Shown here piece by piece: positions 16,986-25,749 of a DNA stretch of 64,000 nucleotides. The notes under the pieces were generated by a model. The model saw only the letters and a program-made list of their open reading frames with translations. It searched no databases and had not been told where the DNA came from. A program made the position numbers and the translations under genes. Source of the stretch: Azospirillum halopraeferens DSM 3675 (GTDB lineage Bacteria > Pseudomonadota > Alphaproteobacteria > Azospirillales > Azospirillaceae); the NCBI RefSeq assembly GCF_000429625.1, contig NZ_AUCF01000020.1, positions 62,001 through 126,000 of the forward strand, in the 5' to 3' direction. The stretch's first letter is position 1; each line of letters starts with the position of its first letter.

Positions 16986-19274
16986 ATGAAACGTTACCTG
17001 CTTCCCGCCGGCCCCCGTCCCCGCGATGCTGCGGCCGCCGATGCCCCCGGCGCGCCCGCCGGCTGGGGTGTGCGCCGGCACCTGGTGGCGCTGGTGCTGG
17101 CGGTCACCCTGCCCATGGTGACCCTGGCCGGCGTGCTGAGCGTGCGCCTGGCGCACGTCCAGGGCGCCACCCTGGAACGCTCCCTGGACGAGACCGCCCG
17201 CGCCCTGGCACTGGCGCTCGACGCCGACATCGGCGGCGTGGCGGCGGTGCTGGAGGCGGCGATGCTGGCCGGCGGGCTGCCGGCCGCCGACCCCGAACGG
17301 TTCGCCGCCACGGCGGCGGCGCTGATGGCGGCGCAGCCGTCCTGGCGTTCCCTGTTCCTCACCGACCCCTACGGCCACACGCTGGTCCGCGCCGGGGAGG
17401 CGCCCGACGCCGCGGCCGGTGCGGCGGTGGCGGCGACGGTGCGCGCCGTCATCATCGGGAACCGGATGATGGTATCGGACCTGCTGCCGGCGCCGGCCGG
17501 CGGCTCGCCGGTGGTGGCGCTGGCGGTGCCCGTGCGCCGGGAGGGCGCCGCGGAGGGGCCCGTGGACGGAGTCCTGGGTGTGACCCTCGCGGCGGCGCGG
17601 TGGAGCCGCATGCTCCAGGAACACCGGGTTCCGCCGGAATGGCTGGGCGTCGTCGTCGATGGCGGCGGCACGGTGCTGGCCCGCGCCCGCGACGCCATCG
17701 ACTATGTGGGGCGCCGCGCGCCGGACTGGTACATCGCCGCCACCGCCGACGCCGAGGCCGGCATCGCCGAAGGGATGGCCCTGCAGGGGCATACGGTGAC
17801 CCTGGCCTTCCGCCGCTCGCCGCTCAGCGGCTGGACGCTGGCCTACGCCGCACCCAGCACGGTGGTCGAGAGGCCCCTGTGGGAAAGCGTGTGGACCGCC
17901 CTGCTGGCGGGGACGGCGCTGACCCTGCTGGCCGGCCTGCTGGCCCTGCGCATCGGCCGCCGCATCGCCGAACCGCTGCGCAGCCTGGCCGCCGCCGCCC
18001 GCTCCGGCGCCCCGGTGCCGCCCCTGCCCGCCTCGGCGGCGCGCGAGGTGAACGAGCTGCGCTCCGCCCTGGCGACCGCCGCCGGGGAACTGGGCGCTGC
18101 CGCGGCCGAGCGCGAACGGCTGCTGGCCCGCGAGGCGGACCGCCGCCGCGAGGCCGAGCAGGCCAACGCCGCCAAGAGCCGGTTCCTGGCCGCCGCCAGC
18201 CACGACCTGCGCCAGCCCTTCCAGGCCACCCGGCTCTATCACCACCTGCTGGCCGACCACCTGGCCGATGCCAAGGGGCGCGACCTGCACGAGCGGCTGG
18301 GCACCGCCCTCACCTCCGGCGAGACGTTGCTCAACGCCCTGCTCGACGTGTCCACCCTGGAGGCGGGGACGGTGCGGCCGGTGCGCTCCCCCTTCCCGGT
18401 GCAGGACCTGCTGGACGCCAAGCTGGCCGAAGTGCAGGAGGCGGCGGCGGCCAAGGGGGTGCGGGTGACCTGCCGCCCCTGCCCGGCCATCGTCGACAGC
18501 GACCCCATGCTGCTGGGCCGCATCCTCGGCAACCTGCTGGGCAATGCGGTGCGCTACACCACCGCGGGGCGTATCCTGGTGGCCGGCCGCCGGCGCGGCG
18601 GCGCCCTGCGCATCGAGGTGTGGGATACCGGCGTCGGCATTCCCGCCGACAAGCTGGAGTGCGTGTTCGAGGACTTCGTCCAGATCGCCAACCCGCAGCG
18701 CGACCATCGCCACGGCCTGGGGCTGGGGCTGGCGGTTGTGCGGCGCACCGCCGCCCTGCTGGGCCACCCGGTGACGGTGTGCTCGCGCCCCGGCCGCGGC
18801 TCGTGTTTCGCCGTCACGGTGCCCTTCGCCGCAGCCGGGCCGCTGGCCCTGCCGCCGCCGCGTTCCGCCGCCGCCCCCGCCGCCACACGGCGAAGCCTGT
18901 CGATCCTGGTGGTCGAGGACCACCCCGACCAGCGCGCGGCACTGGTGCGGCTGCTGGAGGACGCCGGACACCGGGTCACCGCGGCCGGCGACGGCGACGA
19001 GGCCCTGGCCGTCCGCCTGTCCGGACCGCCCGACCTGGTGCTGAGCGATTTCCGCCTGCCGGGCGGACTCGACGGCATCGAGCTGGTGCGGCGCCTGGGT
19101 GTGCGCTTCGGGCGCCGCCTGCCCGCCGCCATCCTCACCGGCGACACCGATCCGTCCCTGCTGCGCCGGGCCGACCACCACGGCCTGCGCCTGTTGCACA
19201 AGCCCACCGGGCCGGCCGACCTGCACGCCGCCATCGCCGACCTGACGCGACCGCCGGCGGGCGGCGGGCGGTGA
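16986..19274 (+). CDS. Membrane hybrid sensor histidine kinase with receiver domain
   Basis: 762 residues from ATG 16986. It has a first membrane helix (about 35-57), a periplasmic sensor of about 250 residues with Cache-like pattern, and a second helix (TALLAGTALTLLAGLLALRIG). A short HAMP-like linker leads to a HisKA domain with H-box AASHDLRQPFQ (His406), then an ATPase domain (N-box LLGNAVRYT, G1 DTGVGIP, G2 GLGLGLAVV) and a C-terminal receiver (ILVVEDHPDQ, phospho-acceptor Asp688 in LVLSDFRLPGG). The S-H-D-L-R-Q-P H-box is typical of one class of hybrid kinases with attached receivers. The start lies 166 bp from divergent cheZ. The ligand is unknown. Confidence 0.9.
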   Translation: MKRYLLPAGPRPRDAAAADAPGAPAGWGVRRHLVALVLAVTLPMVTLAGVLSVRLAHVQGATLERSLDETARALALALDADIGGVAAVLEAAMLAGGLPAADPERFAATAAALMAAQPSWRSLFLTDPYGHTLVRAGEAPDAAAGAAVAATVRAVIIGNRMMVSDLLPAPAGGSPVVALAVPVRREGAAEGPVDGVLGVTLAAARWSRMLQEHRVPPEWLGVVVDGGGTVLARARDAIDYVGRRAPDWYIAATADAEAGIAEGMALQGHTVTLAFRRSPLSGWTLAYAAPSTVVERPLWESVWTALLAGTALTLLAGLLALRIGRRIAEPLRSLAAAARSGAPVPPLPASAAREVNELRSALATAAGELGAAAAERERLLAREADRRREAEQANAAKSRFLAAASHDLRQPFQATRLYHHLLADHLADAKGRDLHERLGTALTSGETLLNALLDVSTLEAGTVRPVRSPFPVQDLLDAKLAEVQEAAAAKGVRVTCRPCPAIVDSDPMLLGRILGNLLGNAVRYTTAGRILVAGRRRGGALRIEVWDTGVGIPADKLECVFEDFVQIANPQRDHRHGLGLGLAVVRRTAALLGHPVTVCSRPGRGSCFAVTVPFAAAGPLALPPPRSAAAPAATRRSLSILVVEDHPDQRAALVRLLEDAGHRVTAAGDGDEALAVRLSGPPDLVLSDFRLPGGLDGIELVRRLGVRFGRRLPAAILTGDTDPSLLRRADHHGLRLLHKPTGPADLHAAIADLTRPPAGGGR

Positions 19275-19283
19275 CAGCCGCCG

Positions 19284-19586
19284 TCAGTCCGATGCCCGCC
19301 GCCGTCGCCGGGCCGGAGCGGGCGGCGGGAGGGGTGCCGGTACGGGTTCCGGTGCCGGGGCCGGCTCCGACCGGGACGCGGGCGCTCCGGCGGGGGCAGC
19401 AGGGCCGGCTCCGCCACCGGCCATGAACGCGCCGACCCACAGGGGCGGCGCCCAGTGGAAGGGCGATGCGGCCACCAGCACGCCGGCCGGCAGGAGCGGT
19501 GCCGTAGCGCGGGCAAAGCCGGCCCACCAGCGCAGGACGGCGAGCGCCGGCCAGGGCGCGTTCGGATAAGGCGCGGGCGTGGTCAT
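19284..19586 (-). CDS. Small membrane-associated protein, unknown
   Basis: 100 residues. The start ATG 19586 is supported by a strong GAGGAGAA ribosome site at the right spacing. The N-terminal half is hydrophobic (LLPAGVLVAASPFHWAPPLWVGAF, probably one or two membrane-associated helices). The C-terminal half is a Pro/Ala/Glu tract ending in a run of Arg. No family is recognised. It converges on the hybrid kinase gene, nine bases from its stop. Confidence 0.65.
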   Translation of the reverse strand: MTTPAPYPNAPWPALAVLRWWAGFARATAPLLPAGVLVAASPFHWAPPLWVGAFMAGGGAGPAAPAGAPASRSEPAPAPEPVPAPLPPPAPARRRRRASD

Positions 19587-19712
19587 GCCGATTCTCCTCG
19601 GGCGCGGCCGTCGCGAACGCGGCGGCTCTTCCGGCAGCTTGCGCCCTCCGCGGCTTGAATCAACACCCCGTTTCACCCAAATTTCGCGCGCCGTAACGCA
19701 TGGGAGAGTGGA

Positions 19713-20786
19713 ATGAACGCAGGACGCGGGCTGATGGTGGCCCTGGCGCTGGCCCTGGCGGCGGGCATCGGCGGCAACCCGGCGACGGCGGCCCTGCCGG
19801 CGGCGGTCAACGGCACCACCACCATCGCCCCCATGCTGGAGTCGGTGACCCCCGCGGTGGTCAACATCGCGGTGATCTCGCAGGCTCCCCAGCACGACAA
19901 TCCCCTGCTGCGCGATCCCTTCTTCCGCCGTTTCTTCAACATCCCCGACATGCCGCAGGGGCGCCCCCAGGCCAGCGCCGGGTCGGGCGTCATCGTCGAC
20001 GCGGCGCGCGGCTACGTCATCACCAACCACCACGTCATCGCCAATGCCCGGGAGATCCAGGTCACCCTGAAGGACCGGCGCCGCCTGCGCGCCCGGCTGG
20101 TGGGATCGGACGCGGCGACCGACATCGCGCTGCTGCAGATCGAAGCCGCGGGCCTGACGGCGCTGCGCTTCGGCGACTCGGACCGCGCGCAGGTGGGCGA
20201 CTTCGTGGTCGCCATCGGCAATCCCTTCGGCCTGGGCCAGACGGTGACGTCGGGCATCATCTCGGCCCTGGGCCGCAGCGGGCTGCGGGTGGAGGGCTAC
20301 GAGGACTTCATCCAGACCGACGCCTCCATCAACCCCGGCAACTCCGGCGGGGCGCTGGTCAATTTCCGGGGCGAGCTGATCGGCATCAACACCGCCATCA
20401 TCGGCCCGGCCGGCGGCAGCGTCGGCATCGGCTTCGCCGTGCCGGCGGCCATCGTGCGCGCGGTGATGGACCAACTGGTTGAACATGGCGAGGTCCGGCG
20501 CGGCCGGCTGGGCGTCGCCATCCAGGACCTGACGCCCGACCTGGCCGACGCCCTGCAGGTCACCGGCGAGGCGGGAGCGGTGATCGCCCAGGTGGAGCGG
20601 GGCTCCGCCGCCGACCGCGCCGGCATCCGGCCGGGTGACGTGGTGATATCGGTGGACGATCAGCCCGTCGCCAGCGGCACCGAACTGCGCAACCGCATCG
20701 GACTCTTGCGGATCGGCACCCCGGTGCGGTTGACTTTTCTGCGCGGCGGCACGCCGCAGACCGTGACCGTCCGCACCGCGAAGTGA
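19713..20786 (+). CDS. HtrA/Deg-type periplasmic serine protease with one PDZ domain
   Basis: 357 residues with an N-terminal signal (hydrophobic LMVALALALAAGIGG, cleavage near ATAA). The trypsin-like domain has the full triad: His107 in TNHHV, Asp137 in ATDIALL and Ser211 in NPGNSGGAL. A single PDZ domain (about 265-350: LGVAIQDLTPD, GIRPGDVVISVDDQPV) ends the protein. DegP and DegQ usually have two PDZ domains, so this resembles DegS or a short DegQ. However, it has a cleavable signal rather than an obvious anchor. Quality control of envelope proteins is the expected role. A GGGAGAGTGG site precedes the ATG; the next gene begins five bases after the stop. Confidence 0.93.
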   Translation: MNAGRGLMVALALALAAGIGGNPATAALPAAVNGTTTIAPMLESVTPAVVNIAVISQAPQHDNPLLRDPFFRRFFNIPDMPQGRPQASAGSGVIVDAARGYVITNHHVIANAREIQVTLKDRRRLRARLVGSDAATDIALLQIEAAGLTALRFGDSDRAQVGDFVVAIGNPFGLGQTVTSGIISALGRSGLRVEGYEDFIQTDASINPGNSGGALVNFRGELIGINTAIIGPAGGSVGIGFAVPAAIVRAVMDQLVEHGEVRRGRLGVAIQDLTPDLADALQVTGEAGAVIAQVERGSAADRAGIRPGDVVISVDDQPVASGTELRNRIGLLRIGTPVRLTFLRGGTPQTVTVRTAK

Positions 20787-20791
20787 GGTCG

Positions 20792-21559
20792 ATGCCGCTT
20801 CCACCGTCCCGCCGCTCCGCCGGCTCCCCCCGCGGCCAGCCGCCCGGCCGCCCCGGACCGGCCGCCGCCCCGCCCGACCCGGCGGCGCGGCGGCGCGAGG
20901 CGGCGACCATGCTGATCCGCCTGGACGAGATGCTGCGCACGGCGGGCGACCTGGCGGCGGCGGCCCGCGACCGCGTCAGCGTCGGCGGCCTGACCCGCTA
21001 CCGCCGCTTCACCCGCAAGGTGCGTGATTTCTTCGCGCTGGCCGCCCTGGCGGACGAGAAGCTGGAGGCACTGCCGCCCGACCTGGCGGCACCGCTCGCC
21101 ACCGCCCTGGACCGGCTGCACGCCCGCATGGTGCTGGTGTTCGTGGAGGAGAGCGCGGCCTTCTTCGCCATCTTCGTGCGCGTCAAGCACCTGCCCATCG
21201 GCACCCACGAGATGTGCGGGCTGGAGCTGCGCGGCCTGCTGGCGATCCGCGGCTTCCTGGACGATCCCCGCTACGAGGGGGAGCGCGGCCTGGCCCTGCG
21301 CGGCAAGGCCGACCGCATCGCCGAGCTGATGCGGGCGGTGATGGCCCGCATCCCGCCCCTGCCCGACTTCGGCGACCTGCCCAGCGTCGGCCCCAAGGGG
21401 TCGGTGAACAAGCCCATCAAGGCGGCCCGCGGCCGGCCCGCGGCACCGCCCCCGGCGGCCGGCCCGGCGGCACGGCCGGCGCCGCCGCCGGCTGCACCGC
21501 CGGCGGCGCCGGAGCGGCCGCCCGAGGTTCGCCAGCTCACGCTGGACGATTTTCAGTAA
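20792..21559 (+). CDS. Conserved-looking helical protein of unknown function, downstream of htrA
   Basis: 255 residues from ATG 20792 with a GAGG site just upstream (GTG 20783, overlapping the htrA stop, is an alternative). A Pro/Arg-rich N-terminal tail (1-37) precedes a compact helical domain of about 155 residues rich in Leu/Ala/Arg (LTRYRRFTRKVRDFFALAAL, MVLVFVEESAAFFAIFVRVK). A Pro/Ala linker and the C-terminal QLTLDDFQ follow. There is no signal peptide. I recognise no family. It is probably co-transcribed with htrA. Confidence 0.75.
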   Translation: MPLPPSRRSAGSPRGQPPGRPGPAAAPPDPAARRREAATMLIRLDEMLRTAGDLAAAARDRVSVGGLTRYRRFTRKVRDFFALAALADEKLEALPPDLAAPLATALDRLHARMVLVFVEESAAFFAIFVRVKHLPIGTHEMCGLELRGLLAIRGFLDDPRYEGERGLALRGKADRIAELMRAVMARIPPLPDFGDLPSVGPKGSVNKPIKAARGRPAAPPPAAGPAARPAPPPAAPPAAPERPPEVRQLTLDDFQ

Positions 21560-21566
21560 CGCGCGC

Positions 21567-21791
21567 TCAGCGCTTGCCTTCCGGGGCCGTCAGGGCGCCC
21601 ACGGCGGCACCGCCCGCGGCACCCACGAGACCGCCGACCAGCGCGCTGCCGCCGGTGACACCGCCGATCAGCGCACCGCCGGCACCGCCGACGGCGGCCC
21701 CCGTCAGGGCGCGGTTCTCACGGTGCGACAGCCCCTGGCAGCCGGCCAGAAGCAGGGCGGCGGCGAGGACGATTGCGGATGACTTGAACAT
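21567..21791 (-). CDS. Small glycine-zipper lipoprotein
   Basis: 74 residues: lipoprotein signal with lipobox LLAGC, then a glycine-zipper segment (GAAVGGAGGALIGGVTGG repeated with Ala/Val) forming two predicted membrane hairpin helices, and a polar end. This matches small Gly-zipper outer-membrane or inner-membrane lipoproteins common in proteobacteria. It converges on the htrA operon. Confidence 0.78.
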   Translation of the reverse strand: MFKSSAIVLAAALLLAGCQGLSHRENRALTGAAVGGAGGALIGGVTGGSALVGGLVGAAGGAAVGALTAPEGKR

Positions 21792-21959
21792 GCTCCAACC
21801 CGTTTCTGTGGTTCGATGACCAGAGTTTTGGGGATCCGGCGCGGCCGCGGCCGTGACGAATTTGGGGTGGAGCCCCCGATCGAACGGGGTGGTGCCGGAC
21901 GGACACAGGGGAGGGGGAGCGTCGCCGCACGCCCCCCGCCCCCCGCCATCCGCTCGCCG

Positions 21960-22172
21960 TCACTTCTTCAGCGCGGGGTCCTCTCCCTTTGAGCGGGCCT
22001 TGCCCGCCTCCTCGGCGCGGCGCAGGTCCTCGCCCTGGGGACCGTCGACGGCGTCGCGGGCGCGCCGGGCGTCACCCTCGACGTCATGGTTCTCCACATG
22101 ATCACGCACCCCCTCGCGGTAATGACGGTCGGCGGTGCGGTTGCCTTCACCCTCATTGCCCTTGGCAGCCAT
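21960..22172 (-). CDS. Small highly charged hydrophilic protein
   Basis: 70 residues from ATG 22172, which has an excellent GGAGGAAACC ribosome site; in-frame codons further upstream are not needed. The protein is almost devoid of hydrophobic residues and rich in Glu, Asp, Arg, Gly and Ala, with alternating acidic and basic clusters, like hydrophilin or general-stress proteins. No catalytic motif is visible. The role is unknown; a stress or desiccation function is only a guess from composition. Confidence 0.65.
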   Translation of the reverse strand: MAAKGNEGEGNRTADRHYREGVRDHVENHDVEGDARRARDAVDGPQGEDLRRAEEAGKARSKGEDPALKK

Positions 22173-22448
22173 GGTTTCCTCCGGTTTCGGGTTGATACCA
22201 ATTTGCTTCAACCGGTGATCGGGCCGACGGTTTCATGGGGATGGAAGTCGATATCGATGGCATTACCGCATACGATACCCCACAATTCGTTTATGGCTTT
22301 TAACCGCTTCGGGGAATATTGAGATTACTTCGATGTTTCACTTTACGAGGAATGGGCGACCCGGTACATGAACGCCAGGTGATGCAACCGGGCGGTGGCG
22401 CGGCGGCATCCCTTTCACCCCTGACCAGACCGCCGAGTGATCGCCCCG

Positions 22449-22682
22449 ATGCCGCCAAACGCCCATGCCTCGCTTCCCCGCAACGCGCACACGCCGGCCC
22501 CGACGCTGGGACGGGTGATCCATCTGCAAACCGCGGACGTCTGGGTGGTGCGGCACGGCGGCGCGCTGGCGGAACTGGACGGGCGCACCTTCTGGTCCAC
22601 GCCCGAGGCGCTGCGGGCCGCCGCGGCCCGGGCGGGGCTGGCGCTGTCGGACCTGGTGTGCCGCACCGGCCACGACCGGTAG
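22449..22682 (+). CDS. Possible small protein, unknown
   Basis: 77 residues from ATG 22449 (GTG 22437 is an alternative; neither has a good ribosome site). Codon use is GC3-rich as in real genes here, and the segment TLGRVIHLQTADVWVVRHGGALAEL followed by an Ala-rich helix looks like a folded beta-alpha unit. No family recognised. The preceding 270 bases (22173-22448) are AT-richer and hold no gene. Confidence 0.45.
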   Translation: MPPNAHASLPRNAHTPAPTLGRVIHLQTADVWVVRHGGALAELDGRTFWSTPEALRAAAARAGLALSDLVCRTGHDR

Positions 22683-22753
22683 CGCCGCGCCCCGTCCGGG
22701 CGGTCGTCGCTTTCACGGCCGCCGGCCCCGGCGGTTTCACGGTCCGGGGCCGT

Positions 22754-23677
22754 TCAAGCGGAGGGAACGCTTCCGAAGTGCGGAACCGGTTCGCGAACCG
22801 CCCCGCGCAGGATGTCCAGGAACCTGGCCGGGGCCGGTGAGAGTGTTCGGCCGTTCTTGCGGATGACACCGATCTTTCTCGTCAATCCGGGGGTCCGGAT
22901 CGGCATCATGGACACCCCCTCGCACGATGCGGAGTCAATGGCCGACTCGGGAAGAATGGACACACCCAGCCCGGCCCGCACCATGCCGATGGCCGTGGAC
23001 ATGTAGTTCGCTTCGCAGACGAGGTTCACCGCCAGGCCGTCCTTCTCCAGCGCCCGGTCCACGAGGGCGCGCACGCTGCTGTCCCGCGCGGTCAGAATGA
23101 GAGGATGTTTCGCGACATCGCGCAGTGTCAGGGCGCCCGACGTCCGCAAGGGATGGTTGGCGGGGAAGAAGGCGCACATGCTGTCCGTCAGGAGATCGGT
23201 GAATTCAATCTCCCGCTCCGGCCGCACGCGGGGGCCGACACCGAAGTCAACCTCCTCCGACCTGACCAGCCTGACGATGTGATCGGCCACGACGTCGACG
23301 ACCTGGATCCTGATCCCGGGATATTCCGCCGTGAAGCGCCGGATGACCCTTGGAAGCAGGCCGGCGGCAACGGACGGCAGCGTCGCGACGGTCACCGTGC
23401 CGCGCTTCAGTCCCGCCAGGTCATGGGAGGAGTTCATCACGGCTTCCAGATCGACCAGAACCCTTTGAAGAGGGGGCATCAGGTCTTTTCCGGCCTCCGT
23501 CAGCATCACCTGGCGCTTGTTGCGATCGAACAGCTTCACGCCCAGCGCCTCTTCCAGTTGCCGGATCTGCACCGTCAGGGCGGGTTGGGAAACATGGAGT
23601 TCCGCGGCGGCTTTGGTGAAATTGCCGGTGCGTGCGACCGCGAGGAAAGCCTTGATATGGCGGAGCCCCTGAATCAT
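22754..23677 (-). CDS. LysR-family transcriptional regulator
   Basis: 307 residues from ATG 23677. The N-terminal winged helix-turn-helix is typical (HIKAFLAVARTGNFTKAAAEL, SQPALTVQIRQLEEALG, LFDRNKRQVMLTEAG), followed by a type 2 periplasmic-binding-like effector domain (TVTVATLPSVAAGLLP, VDFGVGP, LGVSILPESAI). It is transcribed away from the carboxylate operon that starts at 24424, the usual arrangement for a LysR regulator and its target, although the intervening gap is unusually long (746 bp). The effector is unknown; a carboxylate or CoA-pathway intermediate is plausible from context. Confidence 0.93.
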   Translation of the reverse strand: MIQGLRHIKAFLAVARTGNFTKAAAELHVSQPALTVQIRQLEEALGVKLFDRNKRQVMLTEAGKDLMPPLQRVLVDLEAVMNSSHDLAGLKRGTVTVATLPSVAAGLLPRVIRRFTAEYPGIRIQVVDVVADHIVRLVRSEEVDFGVGPRVRPEREIEFTDLLTDSMCAFFPANHPLRTSGALTLRDVAKHPLILTARDSSVRALVDRALEKDGLAVNLVCEANYMSTAIGMVRAGLGVSILPESAIDSASCEGVSMMPIRTPGLTRKIGVIRKNGRTLSPAPARFLDILRGAVREPVPHFGSVPSA

Positions 23678-24423
23678 AGCAGATGCCAAATAACCGTTAC
23701 GCCTTCAGTTCCATAGAGAAACTAATATAGAAACGATAGCCTGTCAATCGCACCGCGTCTCAATTTCAAAGTCATGAATGTTTCGCAGGGTTTGTGATGT
23801 CGCGGCAATTCTCAAGGAATTTGGCAAAGGAGAACCTTCGGGCATCACCGTATTTTTCTGCGCCGCCGAACCCATCGGCCCGATGTCACCGCCCTGGCCG
23901 GGTTGCAGGGTCATGCCGAAGGCCATGCTGCGGCATTTCGCCATCCGCCCCTCTCCGGCCCACCGATCGCCGCGGCACATGCCGCCGCAACGGATATCCG
24001 CCCACGGTGCCGACCGTTGGCCGGTTGCCGGACATCCCCCGCCGGCGCCCCGCAAATCCGCCGTTTCGGTACCGCTCCCGACCGTCCGGCGGCCGGACAC
24101 CGTGCCGTGCCGAGTGGGGAAACAAATTAAGAAAGCTGATCACTGTAATACCATAAATTAATTTCTATTATGAAATTCCGGCCGGTAATGTTCCATTTGA
24201 GCGGGGTTGTTGGCCACCGGCATGAACGGCACGTCACGCCAATCAAGCGGGGTCATCAACCGAATACGCGACGTCATGCTTGAAAAATTCACGCGATCAC
24301 CGGGCGTATGAGGCTTTGGCATGGTTGCCATAAGCCAAGCATCACGCAATCAGGCGACGGCGCTTTCGCGCTCGCAAAGAATACACAACCCACAGAGTTG
24401 GTGTTGTATATAAGGAGGTGTCC
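23678..24423. other. Long AT-richer intergenic region between lysR and the carboxylate operon
   Basis: About 750 bases with clearly lower GC than the surroundings, especially 24110-24420. Short ORFs exist on both strands but have poor codon use and no recognised family. It presumably holds the divergent promoters and LysR sites; it may also contain the debris of a lost gene. A perfect AAGGAGG ribosome site ends it at 24412-24418. Confidence 0.5.
24160..24177. promoter_or_regulatory. AT-rich dyad, candidate operator
   Basis: AATTTC-TATTAT-GAAATT is a perfect six-base inverted repeat with a six-base spacer, about 245 bp upstream of the CitMHS start. It fits a LysR-type interrupted dyad in general form only; no binding can be shown from sequence. 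Confidence 0.3.
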
Positions 24424-25734
24424 ATGATTGCGTTAGCCGGGCTTCTGACGATCGTACTCGTCTTGGCTGGCATTCTCAGCAAGAGACTGTCACCCATGGC
24501 GGCACTGATCGTCATACCGATCCTCGCCGCCCTTCTTGCCGGTTTCTCCGTCGCCGACACCGGAAAATTCGCGGTCTCCGGCATCCGGAACATCGCGCCC
24601 GTCGTCGGCATGTTCGTCTTCGCGATTCTGTTCTTCGGCATCGTGAAGGACGCGGGAACGCTGGACCCGATCATCGACGGAATCCTGCGCGCCGTCGGCG
24701 TGCGGCCGTCCCGCATCGTCGTGGGCGCGGCCGTTCTGGCCGCCATCGTCCACCTGGACGGCTCGGGCGCGGTGACGTTTCTCGTGACCATTCCGGCGAT
24801 GCTGCCGCTGTTCGACCGCCTGAAGATGGACAAGCGCATCCTCGCCTGCGTGGTCGCCATGGCGGCGGGCACGGCGAACATGCTTCCCTGGGGTGGCCCG
24901 ACGCTGCGCGCCGCCACATCCCTGCAGGTGCCGATCGGTGATCTGTATCTGCCGGTCATGCCGGTCCAGATCACCGGCCTGCTCTTCGTCTTCCTCTGCG
25001 CCTGGGTGCTGGGACGGCGCGAGGAGAAGCGTCTGGCGCTCACCGGCGCCGGTTCGGCAGCGGACATCGAGTACACCCGGCCGCCCCTGAGCGAGGCCGA
25101 GCAGAAGCTGGTCCGTCCGAAGCTGTTCCTGGTCAACATCGCGCTGGTGCTCGCCGTCCTGGGGACGATGATCGCCGAAGTCGCGCAGCCGGTGATCTGC
25201 TTCATGGTCGGCACGATCCTGGCGCTGATGATCAACTATCCGGACATGAAGGCCCAGCGCGAGCGCATCGACGCCCACGCCAGGGCCGCCCTGATGATGG
25301 CCTCCATCCTGCTGGCGGCCGGCGTGTTCACCGGTGTCATGAAGGACACCAAGATGCTGACGGAGATGGCCAGCTTCGCCGCCGCCCATCTTCCGAGGGA
25401 TCAGGTGCAGCACATGCCCGTCATCCTCGGCCTGATTTCCATGCCGCTGAGCATGCTGTTCGATCCGGACTCCTTCTACTTCGGCATCCTGCCGGTCCTG
25501 GCCGAGGCCAGCAAGGTGATGGGGCTGGATCCCGTCCAGATGGGCCAAGCCGCCGTCCTCGGCCAGATGACGACGGGCTTCCCGGTCAGCCCGCTGACGC
25601 CCGCCACCTTCCTTCTGGTGGGGCTGTGCAACATCGATCTGGCCGAGCATCAGAAGTTCACCTTCCTCTTCCTCTGGGCAACGTCGGTCGTCATGACCAT
25701 TGCTTGCCTCGTCTTCGGGGTCTTCTCTCTCTGA
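24424..25734 (+). CDS. CitMHS-family carboxylate:H+ symporter
   Basis: 436 residues with about 11-12 membrane helices. ATG 24424 sits six bases after a consensus AAGGAGG. The pattern of the CitMHS citrate-metal:proton symporters is present: two homologous halves, a conserved [22 protein letters not shown] segment shortened here to [11 protein letters not shown], and the second-half [14 protein letters not shown]. It is the first gene of an operon including AtuA-like and CoA-transferase genes, so the true substrate may be a di- or tricarboxylate other than citrate. Likely regulated by the divergent LysR protein. Confidence 0.9.
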   Translation: MIALAGLLTIVLVLAGILSKRLSPMAALIVIPILAALLAGFSVADTGKFAVSGIRNIAPVVGMFVFAILFFGIVKDAGTLDPIIDGILRAVGVRPSRIVVGAAVLAAIVHLDGSGAVTFLVTIPAMLPLFDRLKMDKRILACVVAMAAGTANMLPWGGPTLRAATSLQVPIGDLYLPVMPVQITGLLFVFLCAWVLGRREEKRLALTGAGSAADIEYTRPPLSEAEQKLVRPKLFLVNIALVLAVLGTMIAEVAQPVICFMVGTILALMINYPDMKAQRERIDAHARAALMMASILLAAGVFTGVMKDTKMLTEMASFAAAHLPRDQVQHMPVILGLISMPLSMLFDPDSFYFGILPVLAEASKVMGLDPVQMGQAAVLGQMTTGFPVSPLTPATFLLVGLCNIDLAEHQKFTFLFLWATSVVMTIACLVFGVFSL

Positions 25735-25749
25735 ACGGGGATTGCCACC

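Noticed and set aside
21540-21559. C-terminal QLTLDDFQ of the gene after htrA considered as a sliding-clamp binding motif
   Set aside because: The spacing between the Leu and the aromatic residue does not fit the QLxLF consensus, and nothing links the protein to replication.
22188-22240. Possible third copy of the two-hairpin repeat (GTTGATACCAATTT...)
   Set aside because: It shares only the GATACC word; neither stem nor the spacing of the repeat is present.
24158-24349. Short minus-strand ORF with a protein-like stretch (TPLDWRDVPFMPVANNPAQ)
   Set aside because: Its composition is less artificial than most shadows, but it has no good ribosome site and no recognised family. It might be the end of a decayed gene; the evidence was too weak to list.
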